34,588 bases of DNA from Rikenellaceae bacterium (GCA_029068395.1 JAIECQ010000045.1:1-34588), one strand, 5' to 3'. Shown: positions 6,875 to 16,321, counted from the first letter of the stretch. Translations and numbers: made by a program. Notes: a model not told the origin generated them from the letters alone.

Positions 6875-9800
6875 TGAAGATGACCGAATTTTTCGTGCGG
6901 CGGCCTGTGTTGTTCTGGTCGCTGATGGCGGCGATACTGGTTGCGGGAGTGCTTGCATTTGTGCAGATGCCCAAACTGGAAGACCCTGCCGTATCGGCCA
7001 AACAAGCGATGGTGGTGGTGGCGTGGCCGGGAGCCGGTGCGCACGATATGGAGCTGAAAGTGGCCCAGCTGATGGAGGACGAACTGCGGGCACTGCCCGA
7101 TGTGAAAAAGGTGAAAACCGAGTGCCGTAACGGTGTTGCCATGTTTACCGTAGAGTTTCAGATGACGGTGCTGAAAAAGGATCTGGAACAGCATTTCGAC
7201 CTGTTGCGCCGCAAAGTGAACGATGCGGCCTCGCGTCTTCCGCAAGGTTGTTACTCTCCGGTGGTGATTGATGACATGATGGACGTGTACGGCATCTTCT
7301 ACGCGCTGACGGGCGACGGATACGATTATCCGGAAATGTACAGGTATGCCAAGTACTTGCGCCGTGAGCTGCTCGACGTGAAAGGTGTTAAGCGAATCAA
7401 TATCATAGGCAACCGCGACGAGGTGATCAATATAGTGCTATCGAAAGAGCAGATTGCCCGTAACGGCATCGTTCCCACGCAGATAATGTCGGCATTGCAG
7501 GCGGCGGGCAAGACGGTCGATGCGGGACGATACCGTGCCGGCGACGAGCGTATCGCAATCTACGTCGATTCGGCCGTCAGAAACGAAGATGACATACGCA
7601 ACCTGACAATCAGGACGCTTGATGGAAAGACTATGCGCATAGGTGACATTGCCCGTGTTGAGCGAACCTTTGCCAAACCGCAGCGCAACGGTTTCTTTGT
7701 GAACGGCAAACCGAGTCTAGCCATCTGCATGGCCATGGAGGCGGCTGCCATCGTTCCCGACGTGGGTAAGGCCGTCGACGCCCGATTGGCCGAGGCTATG
7801 AGAAACGTCCCGGCAGGATTGCATGTAGAGAAGATTTTCTTTCAGCCCGACAAAGTGGATGACGCAATCTCTTCTTTTATGTGGAACCTCGTCGAATCGG
7901 TGGCCATAGTCATTTTAGTGCTTATCTTCACGATGGGGCTGCGCAGCGGGCTGATTATCGGCATAGGGCTGGTGTTTACGGTCGCCGTGTCGTTTCCCAT
8001 ACTGCTGTTATGCGGCACAACGCTGCAACGCATCTCGCTCGGGGCCTTCATCGTGGCCATGGGCATGCTGGTGGACAATGCCGTGGTCATCATGGACGGT
8101 ATTCTGATTGACAAGAAGAGGGGACTCGGGCCGAACACCTATTTGTATCGCATAGGGCGCAATACGGCTTTGCCACTTTTGGGAGCTACCGTTATCGCCG
8201 CCTCGACATTCCTTTGTGTGTATCTATCGCCGGATACGTCGGGCGAATATGCCGGCGACCTCTTTTTGGTGTTGTGCGTCAGCCTGCTGGCAAGCTGGGT
8301 GCTGGCTTTGGTGCAGGTTCCCGTATGCGCCAAGTCATGGCTGCCTAAGAGGGAGAAAACGACGGGGGGTGCCGCCGGTGTAGTGATGAACTCGCCCGTA
8401 CACCGTTTTGTACGTCGCACAATAGGGTGGCTGATCGGTCGCAAGTGCGCCACAATAGTCGTCGCCTTCGGTTTGCTGGTGCTCTGCATATTAGGCATGA
8501 CGCGTGTCAAAAACCTCTTTTTCCCCGATTTCGATTACAAGCAATTTGTTGTCGAATGCTTCTTCCCCTCGGCGGCCGATGCCGACACGGTGTGCGACCG
8601 GCTGTTGGAGATGGGGGCGCAGCTCGAACGCAATCCCGCCATCGAACGGGTGGCTGTCAGTCAGGGAAGCGCTCCTGCCCTCTACTGTCTGGTGCGTCCC
8701 ATGACTTCGGGCGGCGACTGTTATGGCGAACTGATAGTAGACTGCAAGGATTACAATACGGTGGTGGCGCAGATTCCTGCTGTGCGCAAGCAGCTTCGTG
8801 AACGCTATCCCGACGCCTATATACGCATACGTAAATACAACTTCTCGACCTCTACCTCGCACACCGTAGAGGTGGAGTTTGCGGGGCCTGATCCTGCCGT
8901 GCTGCGCCGTTTGAGCGCACAGGCCGAGGATATAATGCGTCGTTCGCCCTATGTGGACGCCTATTCGGTGCAGAACAACTGGAAGCCTACGGGCAAGTCC
9001 ATTGTTGCCGAATATGTGCAGCAGGACGGTCTGCGTGCCGGCATTGAACGCGGCGATGTGGCCAACGCACTGCTGGCGGCAACGGACGGTATGCCGGTTG
9101 GCGTGCTGAACGATCAGGAGCGCATGGTGATGCTCAACATGCAGGTACGCAATGCCGACGGCAGCCGTATCGGAGAGCTTGGCTCCATACCTGTCTGGAG
9201 CATGATGAATGCCCATATGTCAAACGAGGAGCTGCAAGGAGCACTCTCCGGCGGCAAGGCGGTGAGTGAGTTGCAGGACAAGATCTTCCGTGCCGTGCCG
9301 CTCGGCAATGTCGTAGACAAGTTGCGGCTTGATTGGGACGAAGATGTGGTGCAGCGGCTTAACGGCAGGCGCGTCATTGAGGCGGAGTGCGACCCTAACC
9401 CCGACTGCGTGGATGCCACTCCGGCTAAGGTTGTCGCCTCGATATGCGATGAAATAGAGGCTATTCCGCTGCCTGACGGTTATACGATGCGTTGGGTGGG
9501 AGAAGGAGAGGTTCAGGGTGAGGCCATAGGCAACCTGATGAAATACATGCCGATAACTGTTTTTATTATTCTGGCCATTCTGCTGTTGCTGTTCAACGAT
9601 TGGCGCAAGGTTATACTTATTTTGCTCTGTCTGCCGTTCGTCTTCTGCGGCATCACCCCTTCGCTGCTGCTGACCGGACAGCCCATGACATTCATGGCTA
9701 TTATAGGCATGATGGGGCTTATAGGCATGATGGTCAAGAACGCCATTGTGCTGGTAGATGAGATAGGGCGGCTTCAGTCTGAAGATAAAGTATCACCCTA

Positions 9801-10020
9801 TACGGCAGTGTTAGAGGCGACAGTGTCGCGTGTACGTCCCGTGCTGATGGCTTCGCTGACTACCATTGTCGGCATGATTCCGCTTGTCGGCGACCCCATG
9901 TACAGCTCGATGGCCATAACTATCATGGGCGGTCTTGCGGTCGGCACTATTATCACGCTCGTGCTGCTGCCTATCTTCTATGCCGCATTGTTCCGCATAC
10001 GCAGACCTGCAAACATATAA
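6874..10020 (+). CDS. RND-family efflux pump permease
   Basis: Inner-membrane proton-driven transporter of 1048 residues, close to the usual 1020-1050 of AcrB-like pumps. It opens with the conserved FFVRRPVLFWSLMAA first helix. It has two large periplasmic loops and two blocks of membrane helices (roughly 330-490 and 870-1040). The helix-4 proton-relay motif reads GMLVDNAVV: D401 is kept, but the second Asp of AcrB (D408) is Asn402 here. The helix-10 Lys is present in MMVKNAIVLVDE (K955). Context is adaptor upstream (one-base overlap) and TolC-like channel 11 bp downstream. It belongs to the HAE-like branch rather than the heavy-metal CusA branch, judged only by motifs. Substrates unknown. 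Confidence 0.94.
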   Translation: MKMTEFFVRRPVLFWSLMAAILVAGVLAFVQMPKLEDPAVSAKQAMVVVAWPGAGAHDMELKVAQLMEDELRALPDVKKVKTECRNGVAMFTVEFQMTVLKKDLEQHFDLLRRKVNDAASRLPQGCYSPVVIDDMMDVYGIFYALTGDGYDYPEMYRYAKYLRRELLDVKGVKRINIIGNRDEVINIVLSKEQIARNGIVPTQIMSALQAAGKTVDAGRYRAGDERIAIYVDSAVRNEDDIRNLTIRTLDGKTMRIGDIARVERTFAKPQRNGFFVNGKPSLAICMAMEAAAIVPDVGKAVDARLAEAMRNVPAGLHVEKIFFQPDKVDDAISSFMWNLVESVAIVILVLIFTMGLRSGLIIGIGLVFTVAVSFPILLLCGTTLQRISLGAFIVAMGMLVDNAVVIMDGILIDKKRGLGPNTYLYRIGRNTALPLLGATVIAASTFLCVYLSPDTSGEYAGDLFLVLCVSLLASWVLALVQVPVCAKSWLPKREKTTGGAAGVVMNSPVHRFVRRTIGWLIGRKCATIVVAFGLLVLCILGMTRVKNLFFPDFDYKQFVVECFFPSAADADTVCDRLLEMGAQLERNPAIERVAVSQGSAPALYCLVRPMTSGGDCYGELIVDCKDYNTVVAQIPAVRKQLRERYPDAYIRIRKYNFSTSTSHTVEVEFAGPDPAVLRRLSAQAEDIMRRSPYVDAYSVQNNWKPTGKSIVAEYVQQDGLRAGIERGDVANALLAATDGMPVGVLNDQERMVMLNMQVRNADGSRIGELGSIPVWSMMNAHMSNEELQGALSGGKAVSELQDKIFRAVPLGNVVDKLRLDWDEDVVQRLNGRRVIEAECDPNPDCVDATPAKVVASICDEIEAIPLPDGYTMRWVGEGEVQGEAIGNLMKYMPITVFIILAILLLLFNDWRKVILILLCLPFVFCGITPSLLLTGQPMTFMAIIGMMGLIGMMVKNAIVLVDEIGRLQSEDKVSPYTAVLEATVSRVRPVLMASLTTIVGMIPLVGDPMYSSMAITIMGGLAVGTIITLVLLPIFYAALFRIRRPANI

Positions 10021-10031
10021 ATGAAAAACCG

Positions 10032-11345
10032 ATGAACAAGAAAAACATAGTTGTTTTGTGTTGTGCCGTTTTATGCTCTGTTTCTGGTGTCAGGGCACAA
10101 CAACCGCTTCGTATCTCGCAGTCAGAGTGTCGCGAAATGGCGCTTATGCACAGTGAAGAGCTGCAACTGTCTGAAAATGCGCTCAGACAGGCCGAACTCG
10201 ACCGTAAAATAGCCAGGACGGCTTTCCTGCCCAACGTAGGCGCTTCGGCAACAGGTGCTTATGTGATGCCCGACATGGATATGATGGGCATGAAAATGCG
10301 TATGCGAGGTACATATATGGCCGGCATAAACTTGATGCAGCCTGTCTATACGGGCGGTAAGATCACTGCCGGCCACCGATTGGCCCGTATAGGCCATGAG
10401 GCTGCCGACGAGCAGTGTCGCATGACTCGCATGGATGTGCTTGTAGAAGCCGACAATGCCTATTGGACCTACATTGCCGTTGTCCGCAAGGTTCGCATGA
10501 TGGAGAGCTATTGCGCTCAAATGGATACGCTATACCGGCAGACGGAGGCGGCATACATGGCCGGCATGACGACTGAAAACGACCTGTTGCGCGTTGAGGC
10601 CAAACGCACCGAGATAGATTATCAGTTGCAAAAGGTGCGTAACGGGGCCGACTTGTGCCGCATGTCGCTATGCCGCATTGTGGGCGTCGATTTCGATACG
10701 CCGATAGAGGCTGTCGATACGACAATTGTTGTGAGGCAACCCGAGCGGCTTGCTTCTGACATGGATTCGCGTCCCGAGTTGCTGCTGCTCGAACAGAGGG
10801 TTGCCGCTGTTAAGGAGCAGGTGCGCATGGCTCGCGCCGATATGCTGCCTGTGGTAGGGTTATCGGCAGGTTATTCCTATTTCGGCAATATCAAGCTCAA
10901 TGGTATGGCCGATGCCGGCGGCGGGATGATGGTGCCATATTCGCAGAAGTTTGAAGAGGGTATAGGGTTGGCCGTGTTGTCGGTGAAGATACCTATTTTC
11001 CATTGGGGAGAGTGCCGCAAAAAGGTCCGTAAAATACAGTATGACCTGCGTAATGCCGAAATTGATTTGCAAAAAAACACACGATTGCTTACGATAGAGG
11101 TGCAGCAGGCTATCCGTAACGTGCATGATGGCTATAGGCTCATCATAACGGCAGAAAAGGGGGTGCGGCAGGCCGAGGAAAACCTGCGTGTCACGGGTAA
11201 CCGTTATGCTGTGTCGATGGCTACGCTGGCCGATATGCTCGACGCCCAGTCGCAGTGGCAGTCGGCGGAAAGCAATCTGATTGAGGCGCAGACGCAATAC
11301 AAAATTTATGAAACCGGATATCTGCGGGCGACGGGCAGGTTGTAG
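10032..11345 (+). CDS. TolC-like outer-membrane efflux channel
   Basis: A 437-residue outer-membrane factor, third gene of the efflux operon. The signal peptide is MNKKNIVVLCCAVLCSVSGVRA, cleaved before QQP. Two related halves follow, each with long alpha-helical coiled stretches (around 35-200 and 240-430) and short beta segments, as in TolC/OprM. The typical outer-membrane turn PVYTGGKI is seen in the first half and IPIFHWGECRKK in the second. No lipobox, unlike OprM. It would complete the tripartite tunnel with the two preceding gene products. A GC-rich hairpin lies 40 bp after the stop. Confidence 0.93.
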   Translation: MNKKNIVVLCCAVLCSVSGVRAQQPLRISQSECREMALMHSEELQLSENALRQAELDRKIARTAFLPNVGASATGAYVMPDMDMMGMKMRMRGTYMAGINLMQPVYTGGKITAGHRLARIGHEAADEQCRMTRMDVLVEADNAYWTYIAVVRKVRMMESYCAQMDTLYRQTEAAYMAGMTTENDLLRVEAKRTEIDYQLQKVRNGADLCRMSLCRIVGVDFDTPIEAVDTTIVVRQPERLASDMDSRPELLLLEQRVAAVKEQVRMARADMLPVVGLSAGYSYFGNIKLNGMADAGGGMMVPYSQKFEEGIGLAVLSVKIPIFHWGECRKKVRKIQYDLRNAEIDLQKNTRLLTIEVQQAIRNVHDGYRLIITAEKGVRQAEENLRVTGNRYAVSMATLADMLDAQSQWQSAESNLIEAQTQYKIYETGYLRATGRL

Positions 11346-11385
11346 TAAGGTCTCGGTTATTGTTCTTGCGTTCGGGATGGTTGAG

Positions 11386-11408
11386 GAGAGGGCTTTGGAG
11401 GCCCTCTC
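11386..11408 (+). terminator. Hairpin after the efflux operon
   Basis: GAGAGGGC pairs with GCCCTCTC around a 7-base loop, 40 bp past the channel gene's stop. No proper T run follows, so termination may be weak or factor-assisted. Confidence 0.45.
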
Positions 11409-11509
11409 TGCTGTAATATATTGTGTGCAGTGGCCGAGATGAGAGGCGGGGGTGAAACGTTTCGAACGATGAAAAAACGACGGACAAGCTGAATATCTTG
11501 CCAAAATGC

Positions 11510-11517
11510 TATCTTTG
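11510..11517 (+). promoter_or_regulatory. Bacteroidales -7 promoter element for the CDF exporter
   Basis: TATCTTTG matches the Bacteroidales -7 consensus TAnnTTTG exactly; no good TTTG is seen at -33. Expected transcription start near 11524, 18 bp before ATG 11542. It overlaps the first codons of the longest open frame, which argues for the shorter start. Confidence 0.5.
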
Positions 11518-11541
11518 CAAGATACTTTCATCACCAAGATA

Positions 11542-12459
11542 ATGTCTCGTATGGATAGAGAGGAGTGCAGCCGTGAGAAGAAGATTTGCCGTGTGACTTA
11601 CGTTGGCGGCGGTGTTAACTTTTTGCTGATTATATTTAAGTTTGCGGCCGGTTTATGGGGCCAGAGTTCTGCTATGGTGGCCGATGCCGTGCACTCGTTT
11701 TCCGATTTTGTCACCGATGTCATAGTGATTGCCTTTGTGAGGATATCGGGCAAGCCCAAAGATGTCGACCACGATTACGGTCACGGCAAGTTCGAGACAC
11801 TCGCGACGTTGCTGATAGGTGTTGTGCTGCTGTTTGTAGGCCTTGGTATTGCCTATAACGGCATACGCACCATCATAGAGGTGGTCAGAGGGGCGGTGCT
11901 GCCCTCGCCGGGCACCATTGCCCTTGTAGGTGCCGTAGTGTCGATAGTGGCAAAAGAGATATTGTTCAGATATACAGCGGCACAGGGCAGGCGTCTTAAG
12001 TCAGACGCTGTCATAGCCAACGCATGGCATCATCGCAGCGATGCTTTTTCTTCTGTGGCAACGGTGCTCGGCATAGCGGGGGCCATTGTACTGGGCGACC
12101 GGTGGACGGTGCTCGACCCGCTGGCAGGTGTGGCGGTCAGCTTTTTCATTGGCAAGACGGCCCTGGGGCTGATAAAGCCGTCGGTTGACGAGCTGTTGGA
12201 AAAGTCGCTTCCGCAGTCGACGGAAGATGAGATTGTGCGGTTTGTCGACAAGGTAGAGGGGGTGCATGACATTCACGACCTTCGTACCCGCAAGATAGGC
12301 AACTATTACGCCATAGAGTTTTCAGTGTGCATGGACGGCAAGGTGTCGCTCAAAGAGGCCCATGACGTCATATCGAAGATAGATGACGATTTGCGACGGA
12401 AATATGGCGACAAGACGCATGTCATGATTCATGTGGAGCCGCTGCCCGAGCAGGAGTGA
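11542..12459 (+). CDS. Cation diffusion facilitator (CDF) metal exporter
   Basis: Inner-membrane antiporter of about 305 residues that moves divalent metals such as zinc, iron or manganese out of the cytoplasm. Family signatures are clear: helix 2 with AMVADAVHSFSDFVTDV (metal-site D and D), and helix 5 with AWHHRSDAFSSVATV, the H-x-x-x-D pair of the second half site. About six membrane helices and a C-terminal cytoplasmic dimer domain (VEGVHDIHDLRTRKIG to HVMIHVEP) are present. Histidines in HDYGHGKFE form the usual loop. The frame is open from 11506, but I start at ATG 11542 because a -7 promoter element overlaps 11510-11517 and homologs begin just before the ECSREKK-like segment. Single-gene unit. 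Confidence 0.92.
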   Translation: MSRMDREECSREKKICRVTYVGGGVNFLLIIFKFAAGLWGQSSAMVADAVHSFSDFVTDVIVIAFVRISGKPKDVDHDYGHGKFETLATLLIGVVLLFVGLGIAYNGIRTIIEVVRGAVLPSPGTIALVGAVVSIVAKEILFRYTAAQGRRLKSDAVIANAWHHRSDAFSSVATVLGIAGAIVLGDRWTVLDPLAGVAVSFFIGKTALGLIKPSVDELLEKSLPQSTEDEIVRFVDKVEGVHDIHDLRTRKIGNYYAIEFSVCMDGKVSLKEAHDVISKIDDDLRRKYGDKTHVMIHVEPLPEQE

Positions 12460-12545
12460 GAGCGGACGTATGGCGGTCGTGCCGGGTTGGAGCCGCTTGC
12501 TTGGGGGAGTTAATGTTGTGAATATCAAATGAAACAGTAACCGCT

Positions 12546-12941
12546 ATGCGAATCAATCATTTGGCCGTTTATGCAGACAGTCTTGAGTTGCTCCGCGATT
12601 TTATGTTAAATATTTCGGCTTTGTAAGCGGAGCCATATATGAGAACAAGAGCAATAATTTTACCTCTTATTTACTCGGCGCAAGGGTGACGGTGCGCGTC
12701 CGGAGCTTATGCACATTCCCTGATTGGCGGCAGGGTGCGGCCCCGACAAGCGCTTGGCCTTACGCACTTCTCTATATCGGTGGGTAGCAAATAGCAGGTC
12801 GACGCCATGACCGAGCGTCTGCGGGCCGACGGACACACTGTCCTTGGCGAGCCCCGCACCACAGGCGACGGCTTTTGCGAGAGCGCCATTGCCGATCTAT
12901 AGGGCAACTATGTAGAGGTGACCGGTATAGGCGCGATATAA
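12546..12941 (+). pseudogene. VOC-family (glyoxalase-like) protein, degenerate
   Basis: Reading across frames recovers a small glyoxalase/bleomycin-resistance fold protein of about 130 residues. It starts MRINHLAVYADSLELLRDF, then (shifted frame) FYVKYFGFVSGAIYENKSN and FTSYLLG, then DGARPELMHIP, then GLTHFSISVGSK. It ends QVDAMTERLRADGHTVLGE, PRTTGDGFCESAIAD and GNYVEVTG. At least three frameshifts (near 12601, 12683 and 12722-12750) and in-frame stops at 12792 and 12900 break it. The conserved ends and spacing leave little doubt about ancestry, but it cannot make a full protein. It fills most of the gap between the CDF gene and the TonB receptor. Confidence 0.85.
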
Positions 12942-12954
12942 TATGCGGGCTGCG

Positions 12955-14943
12955 TTATCGTCCGCCGAAGGTGCGGGTGTATGATACCGACGGCATTATC
13001 GGTATCATGACCATGGCTTTGTATGCGCCTTTGTGCGGATAGATGCTCACCGGGTTTTTGTGATTCGTCACGTTGACCACCGACAGTTGCCATGTGCGCA
13101 CTCCGTTCCGTTTTTGGCGCTCCATGCAGTAGCCTATGTCGGTGCGGAAATAGTTGCGCATGCGCATGGTGGGCCATGTGGAGATGCCTATGACGGGCTT
13201 GCCGTCGGTGTCGGGATAGGCTTCGTTGGTGAGTCTGTAGGGTAGTCCTGTGCGCCATGCCACGTTGAGCGACAGGGTGTGTCGTCGGTCTGACCGTTTC
13301 AGCACATCGTATCCGGCAAAGATGTTGAAGTCGTGCGGTATGTCATACTCGAACGGGTAGGTCACTCCGTCTGAGCGGCGGCGCGAGTTGGTGTAGGTAT
13401 ATGAGGCCGTCAGCGTCAGGCGTTCGGTCTGCCACTGTAGCATCGTCTCCACGCCGAAAGCCCTCCCCGTGCCATAGACGAAGCCGCCGCGTTCGAGCAG
13501 AAAATCGTCGCTGTCGTAGATGAGCGGCAGGTTGCGCATCTGTTTGTAGTAAGACTCTATCGAGAGCATCAGATGTTCGTGCAGCCGTGTGCGTCCGCCT
13601 ATAGAGAGCTGCCAGGCGCGTTGCAGCTTGTTGTCACGGAAAGGGGCCCAGAAGTCGATGGGCATGGAGTAATAGTAACGGTTGAACAGTACTAACGGCT
13701 GCGAGTTCATGGTGGCAGAAAACCATAGGGCGTTGTCTTGCCCGAAATAGCGTGACAGCTGCGCCCGCGGCTCGAGAGACATGGCGGTGTGGCGTCCGTT
13801 GTCGTACACGGCGCCGCGCACCCCTATGTCGGCGCGCCATGAACCTATGTTGAGGCGGTTGTTGAGGTATATGGCTGTCGACATCAGCTTTTGGGTGGGA
13901 TAGCTGCGTTCGTTGACGGTGCCGTCGGTGACGCTTCTGGTGGTAAGAGGAAAGAAGCGTTGCGCCGAGAAAGAGGCTCCGTAAGATAGTGAGTAAGACT
14001 CTGTTATCACCTGGTCGAGGTTAAGGCGCGCACCCCACTCGTGTGTCTTGAAGTTGGTTTTGTCGTTTATTTGGGTGTCATCGTCTTTGAATTTCGACTT
14101 CTGTCTGTTGTTGAGATAGGAATAGAAGAGTACGGCCGTAGAGGTCAGCTTGTCGCTCCAGCGCGACTCTAAGCGCAACGATCCTGCGGTGTTGCCCCAG
14201 CCGAAGCCGTTGGAGGCTCCCTCGTCGAAGTTGTACACGTGGTCGTCGCCCGAGTACACCCCTGCTGTGACGGTGTGGTCGGGATGCAGGTCGTATGATA
14301 ACTTGCCGCTCACGTCGTAAAAACCGTATCGTGTGGGCAGCCTCAGCATTGCCAGTCCGGCCTCGGGAAAGAAGTAACGGGCCGAGAGCAGATAGGAGCC
14401 TTTGTTGCGCACTATGGGTCCGTCTACCGTGCCTGCCAGCGACATGGTGCCCACGGTGAGTGACTGGCGGTGATGCTCGCGGTCGCCATCGCGTGTGCGT
14501 ATCTGCGTAAGCCCCGACAGACGCGAGCCGTAAGCGGGGGAGATGTAACCCTTGGCCACCTCGGCCGACTGCACCGCCTCGCCGCTGAAGATAGAGAGGA
14601 GGCCGAAGGCGTGGGCATAGTTGTATATGGGCACGTCGTCATACAATATCTGCGTCTGGTCGCCGGCACCGCCACGCACTAACAGTCCTGCCATGCCGTC
14701 TTTGCCTGCCGATACCCCCGGCAGCAGCTGTAAAAACTTGAATATGTCTTTCTCGCCCGCCAGCATGGGGGTGAGTTTGAGTTGCTCTATGTCGACGGCC
14801 ACATTACCCGTGGGACGATAGAGCATCAGCGGTTTGCGCGCCTTGACGGTAACCTCGGGTATGGTGAGCTTAAGGCTGTCGGGCTGTTGTGCCGCCAGCA
14901 TGAGAGGGAGGCACAGCAAGAGGGTCAAGAGATATCTTCTCAT
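12955..14943 (-). CDS. TonB-dependent outer-membrane receptor
   Basis: A 662-residue receptor with signal peptide MRRYLLTLLLCLPLMLA. The plug domain follows directly (about residues 28-160), with VNTYSV-type segments represented by LLVRGGAGDQTQILYDD and GEAVQSAEVAKGYISPAYG. A beta barrel fills the remainder and ends near SVSYTRTFGGR. It lacks the N-terminal carboxypeptidase-regulatory-like domain and any signal-transducing extension, so it is a short, plain transporter. Its ATG overlaps the stop of the DUF4249 gene by 4 bp, so the two are co-translated. It probably takes up a specific ligand captured with the help of the two lipoproteins encoded upstream; ligand unknown. Confidence 0.92.
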   Translation of the reverse strand: MRRYLLTLLLCLPLMLAAQQPDSLKLTIPEVTVKARKPLMLYRPTGNVAVDIEQLKLTPMLAGEKDIFKFLQLLPGVSAGKDGMAGLLVRGGAGDQTQILYDDVPIYNYAHAFGLLSIFSGEAVQSAEVAKGYISPAYGSRLSGLTQIRTRDGDREHHRQSLTVGTMSLAGTVDGPIVRNKGSYLLSARYFFPEAGLAMLRLPTRYGFYDVSGKLSYDLHPDHTVTAGVYSGDDHVYNFDEGASNGFGWGNTAGSLRLESRWSDKLTSTAVLFYSYLNNRQKSKFKDDDTQINDKTNFKTHEWGARLNLDQVITESYSLSYGASFSAQRFFPLTTRSVTDGTVNERSYPTQKLMSTAIYLNNRLNIGSWRADIGVRGAVYDNGRHTAMSLEPRAQLSRYFGQDNALWFSATMNSQPLVLFNRYYYSMPIDFWAPFRDNKLQRAWQLSIGGRTRLHEHLMLSIESYYKQMRNLPLIYDSDDFLLERGGFVYGTGRAFGVETMLQWQTERLTLTASYTYTNSRRRSDGVTYPFEYDIPHDFNIFAGYDVLKRSDRRHTLSLNVAWRTGLPYRLTNEAYPDTDGKPVIGISTWPTMRMRNYFRTDIGYCMERQKRNGVRTWQLSVVNVTNHKNPVSIYPHKGAYKAMVMIPIMPSVSYTRTFGGR

Positions 14944-15860
14944 AACTCGGGCGTCTTGTATGTGTTGTACCCGGCGAAGATGCCAAGGCCGTTGTCGATG
15001 TTGGAATAGACAGTCACCTGCTCTATGAACGGGTTACCCGAGGCCAGGCTGCCCGAGTTGTTGCGTTGCTTATAGAGCGACCGCTTGTAAAGGTCATAGG
15101 GCTTGGAGGCGGCGGTGAAGGTGAGGGTGAACTTGTGTTCGTTATATCTGTTGAGGCCGCCATAGCTCGAAAACCGCAACGGCAGCACAATGGCAAAATT
15201 TTCTTGTGTGATGTGCAGGAAATCACTGAACGACACCGACGCCCCCTTGTCTTGAGCATCGTAAACATCACCCGCGGCGTTGACCTGGTCGACAAACTGA
15301 GAGGCGGTGTGATATGAGTCCACTTTGTACGATAAGGTGTCACCGATAAAACCATACTTGTCTGAGTGGTGCCATACGACCTTTGACTTGCCCGTTATCC
15401 ACAGGCCCGTTGTATTGGGGTCGGTCTCTATGCGCGACAACTCGAAGTGGCTGTATCTCTCATTCTTTTTAGGCGATCTTATGTCGACCGAGGGGGCCGC
15501 CGGCACCTCTGTCGAGGCCGATAACCTGCCATAGCCGGGTATGTCGACCTCCAGGCGGTAGCTGCGTCCGGCAGTGGGACGAAAGGCTGTGGGGGTGGTG
15601 CCGTCGGGTGAGGCTGCAAGGTCGAGCACCTTGTCGCCATCTTCCGTAAGGCGTATGCGGGCATTGGCAACGGGGCGGAAACGGGTGGAGTCGCCCGAGT
15701 AAACGCCGCTCCAGAACAGCTTCACCGTGAAATCTTCCTGAGGGGACAGAAGGGCATTAACCACTGCCCGCGATTCGACACCGTCGTGCTTCATCTTATA
15801 GTCGACATTGCATGAAAAGAGCACCACCATGAGTGCAAGCAGGGCAATATGTCGGCTCAT
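14940..15860 (-). CDS. DUF4249 family lipoprotein
   Basis: A 306-residue protein with lipoprotein signal MSRHIALLALMVVLFSC (Cys17). The mature part starts with an immunoglobulin-like beta domain (SRAVVNALLSPQEDFTVKLF, then VANARIRLTEDG and YRLEVDIPGYGRLSASTEVP), the hallmark of DUF4249. DUF4249 proteins are nearly always encoded beside TonB receptors in Bacteroidetes and are thought to be partner lipoproteins. Here it overlaps the receptor by 4 bp (ATGA) and also overlaps the gene upstream by 4 bp. Exact role not known. Confidence 0.88.
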   Translation of the reverse strand: MSRHIALLALMVVLFSCNVDYKMKHDGVESRAVVNALLSPQEDFTVKLFWSGVYSGDSTRFRPVANARIRLTEDGDKVLDLAASPDGTTPTAFRPTAGRSYRLEVDIPGYGRLSASTEVPAAPSVDIRSPKKNERYSHFELSRIETDPNTTGLWITGKSKVVWHHSDKYGFIGDTLSYKVDSYHTASQFVDQVNAAGDVYDAQDKGASVSFSDFLHITQENFAIVLPLRFSSYGGLNRYNEHKFTLTFTAASKPYDLYKRSLYKQRNNSGSLASGNPFIEQVTVYSNIDNGLGIFAGYNTYKTPEL

Positions 15861-16321
15861 TTTGCGGGACGTAATATTATGGTTGTTTGGTCAATGCGTT
15901 GCGGCCACATGTCAGGGGTCTGGTTGTCGGAGATTGTGAGCGACACAAAATATTCCAGCTTCACCTCTTCGGTGATGTTATCCGGGAATATGGTTACATC
16001 TAAATAATAGTTGCCGTTTTCACCTTTGCTGAATTTGGCATATTGATCATTGACGAAATGTTTGCCGTCGATTGCCGTTGACGATTGGGGCATGAATTCA
16101 GGAAAAATCCAGCCGTCGTATTCAGGGTCGGCATCTTTCAGATAGTGACCTGTCAGCTTAAACGATTTGGTGTCTTTATCTATATATATGATTGTCTCTA
16201 TTTCATTGAATTCAAAAACACCAAACTCCCCGAACTCAATCTCTCCTTTGTTGCATGCGGTTGCCGTTAAGACGGCAAGCAATAAAAGGAGAGGCTGTTT
16301 TAGTAATTTGCTAATTTTCAT
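15857..16321 (-). CDS. Small lipoprotein of unknown function, receptor operon
   Basis: A 154-residue protein with lipoprotein signal MKISKLLKQPLLLLLAVLTATAC (Cys23). The mature part is acidic and beta-rich. A central segment (SSTAIDGKHFVND, then NYYLDVTIFPDNITEEVKLE) is loosely like the Calx-beta/DUF4843 pattern of Bacteroidetes surface lipoproteins, which usually have this size. I do not recognise a named family with confidence. It is the first gene of a three-gene operon, overlapping the DUF4249 start by 4 bp (ATGA), which suggests a third subunit or ligand-binding partner of the receptor. Confidence 0.85.
   Translation of the reverse strand: MKISKLLKQPLLLLLAVLTATACNKGEIEFGEFGVFEFNEIETIIYIDKDTKSFKLTGHYLKDADPEYDGWIFPEFMPQSSTAIDGKHFVNDQYAKFSKGENGNYYLDVTIFPDNITEEVKLEYFVSLTISDNQTPDMWPQRIDQTTIILRPAK

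Noticed and set aside
6395..7245. Long minus-strand frames opposite the adaptor and pump genes
   Set aside because: Low-complexity translations that cross two well-supported genes; codon shadows in GC-rich DNA.
11453..11462. GAAACGTTTC palindrome before the CDF gene
   Set aside because: Resembles LacI-type half sites but is short, and no LacI-family gene is nearby; chance is likely.
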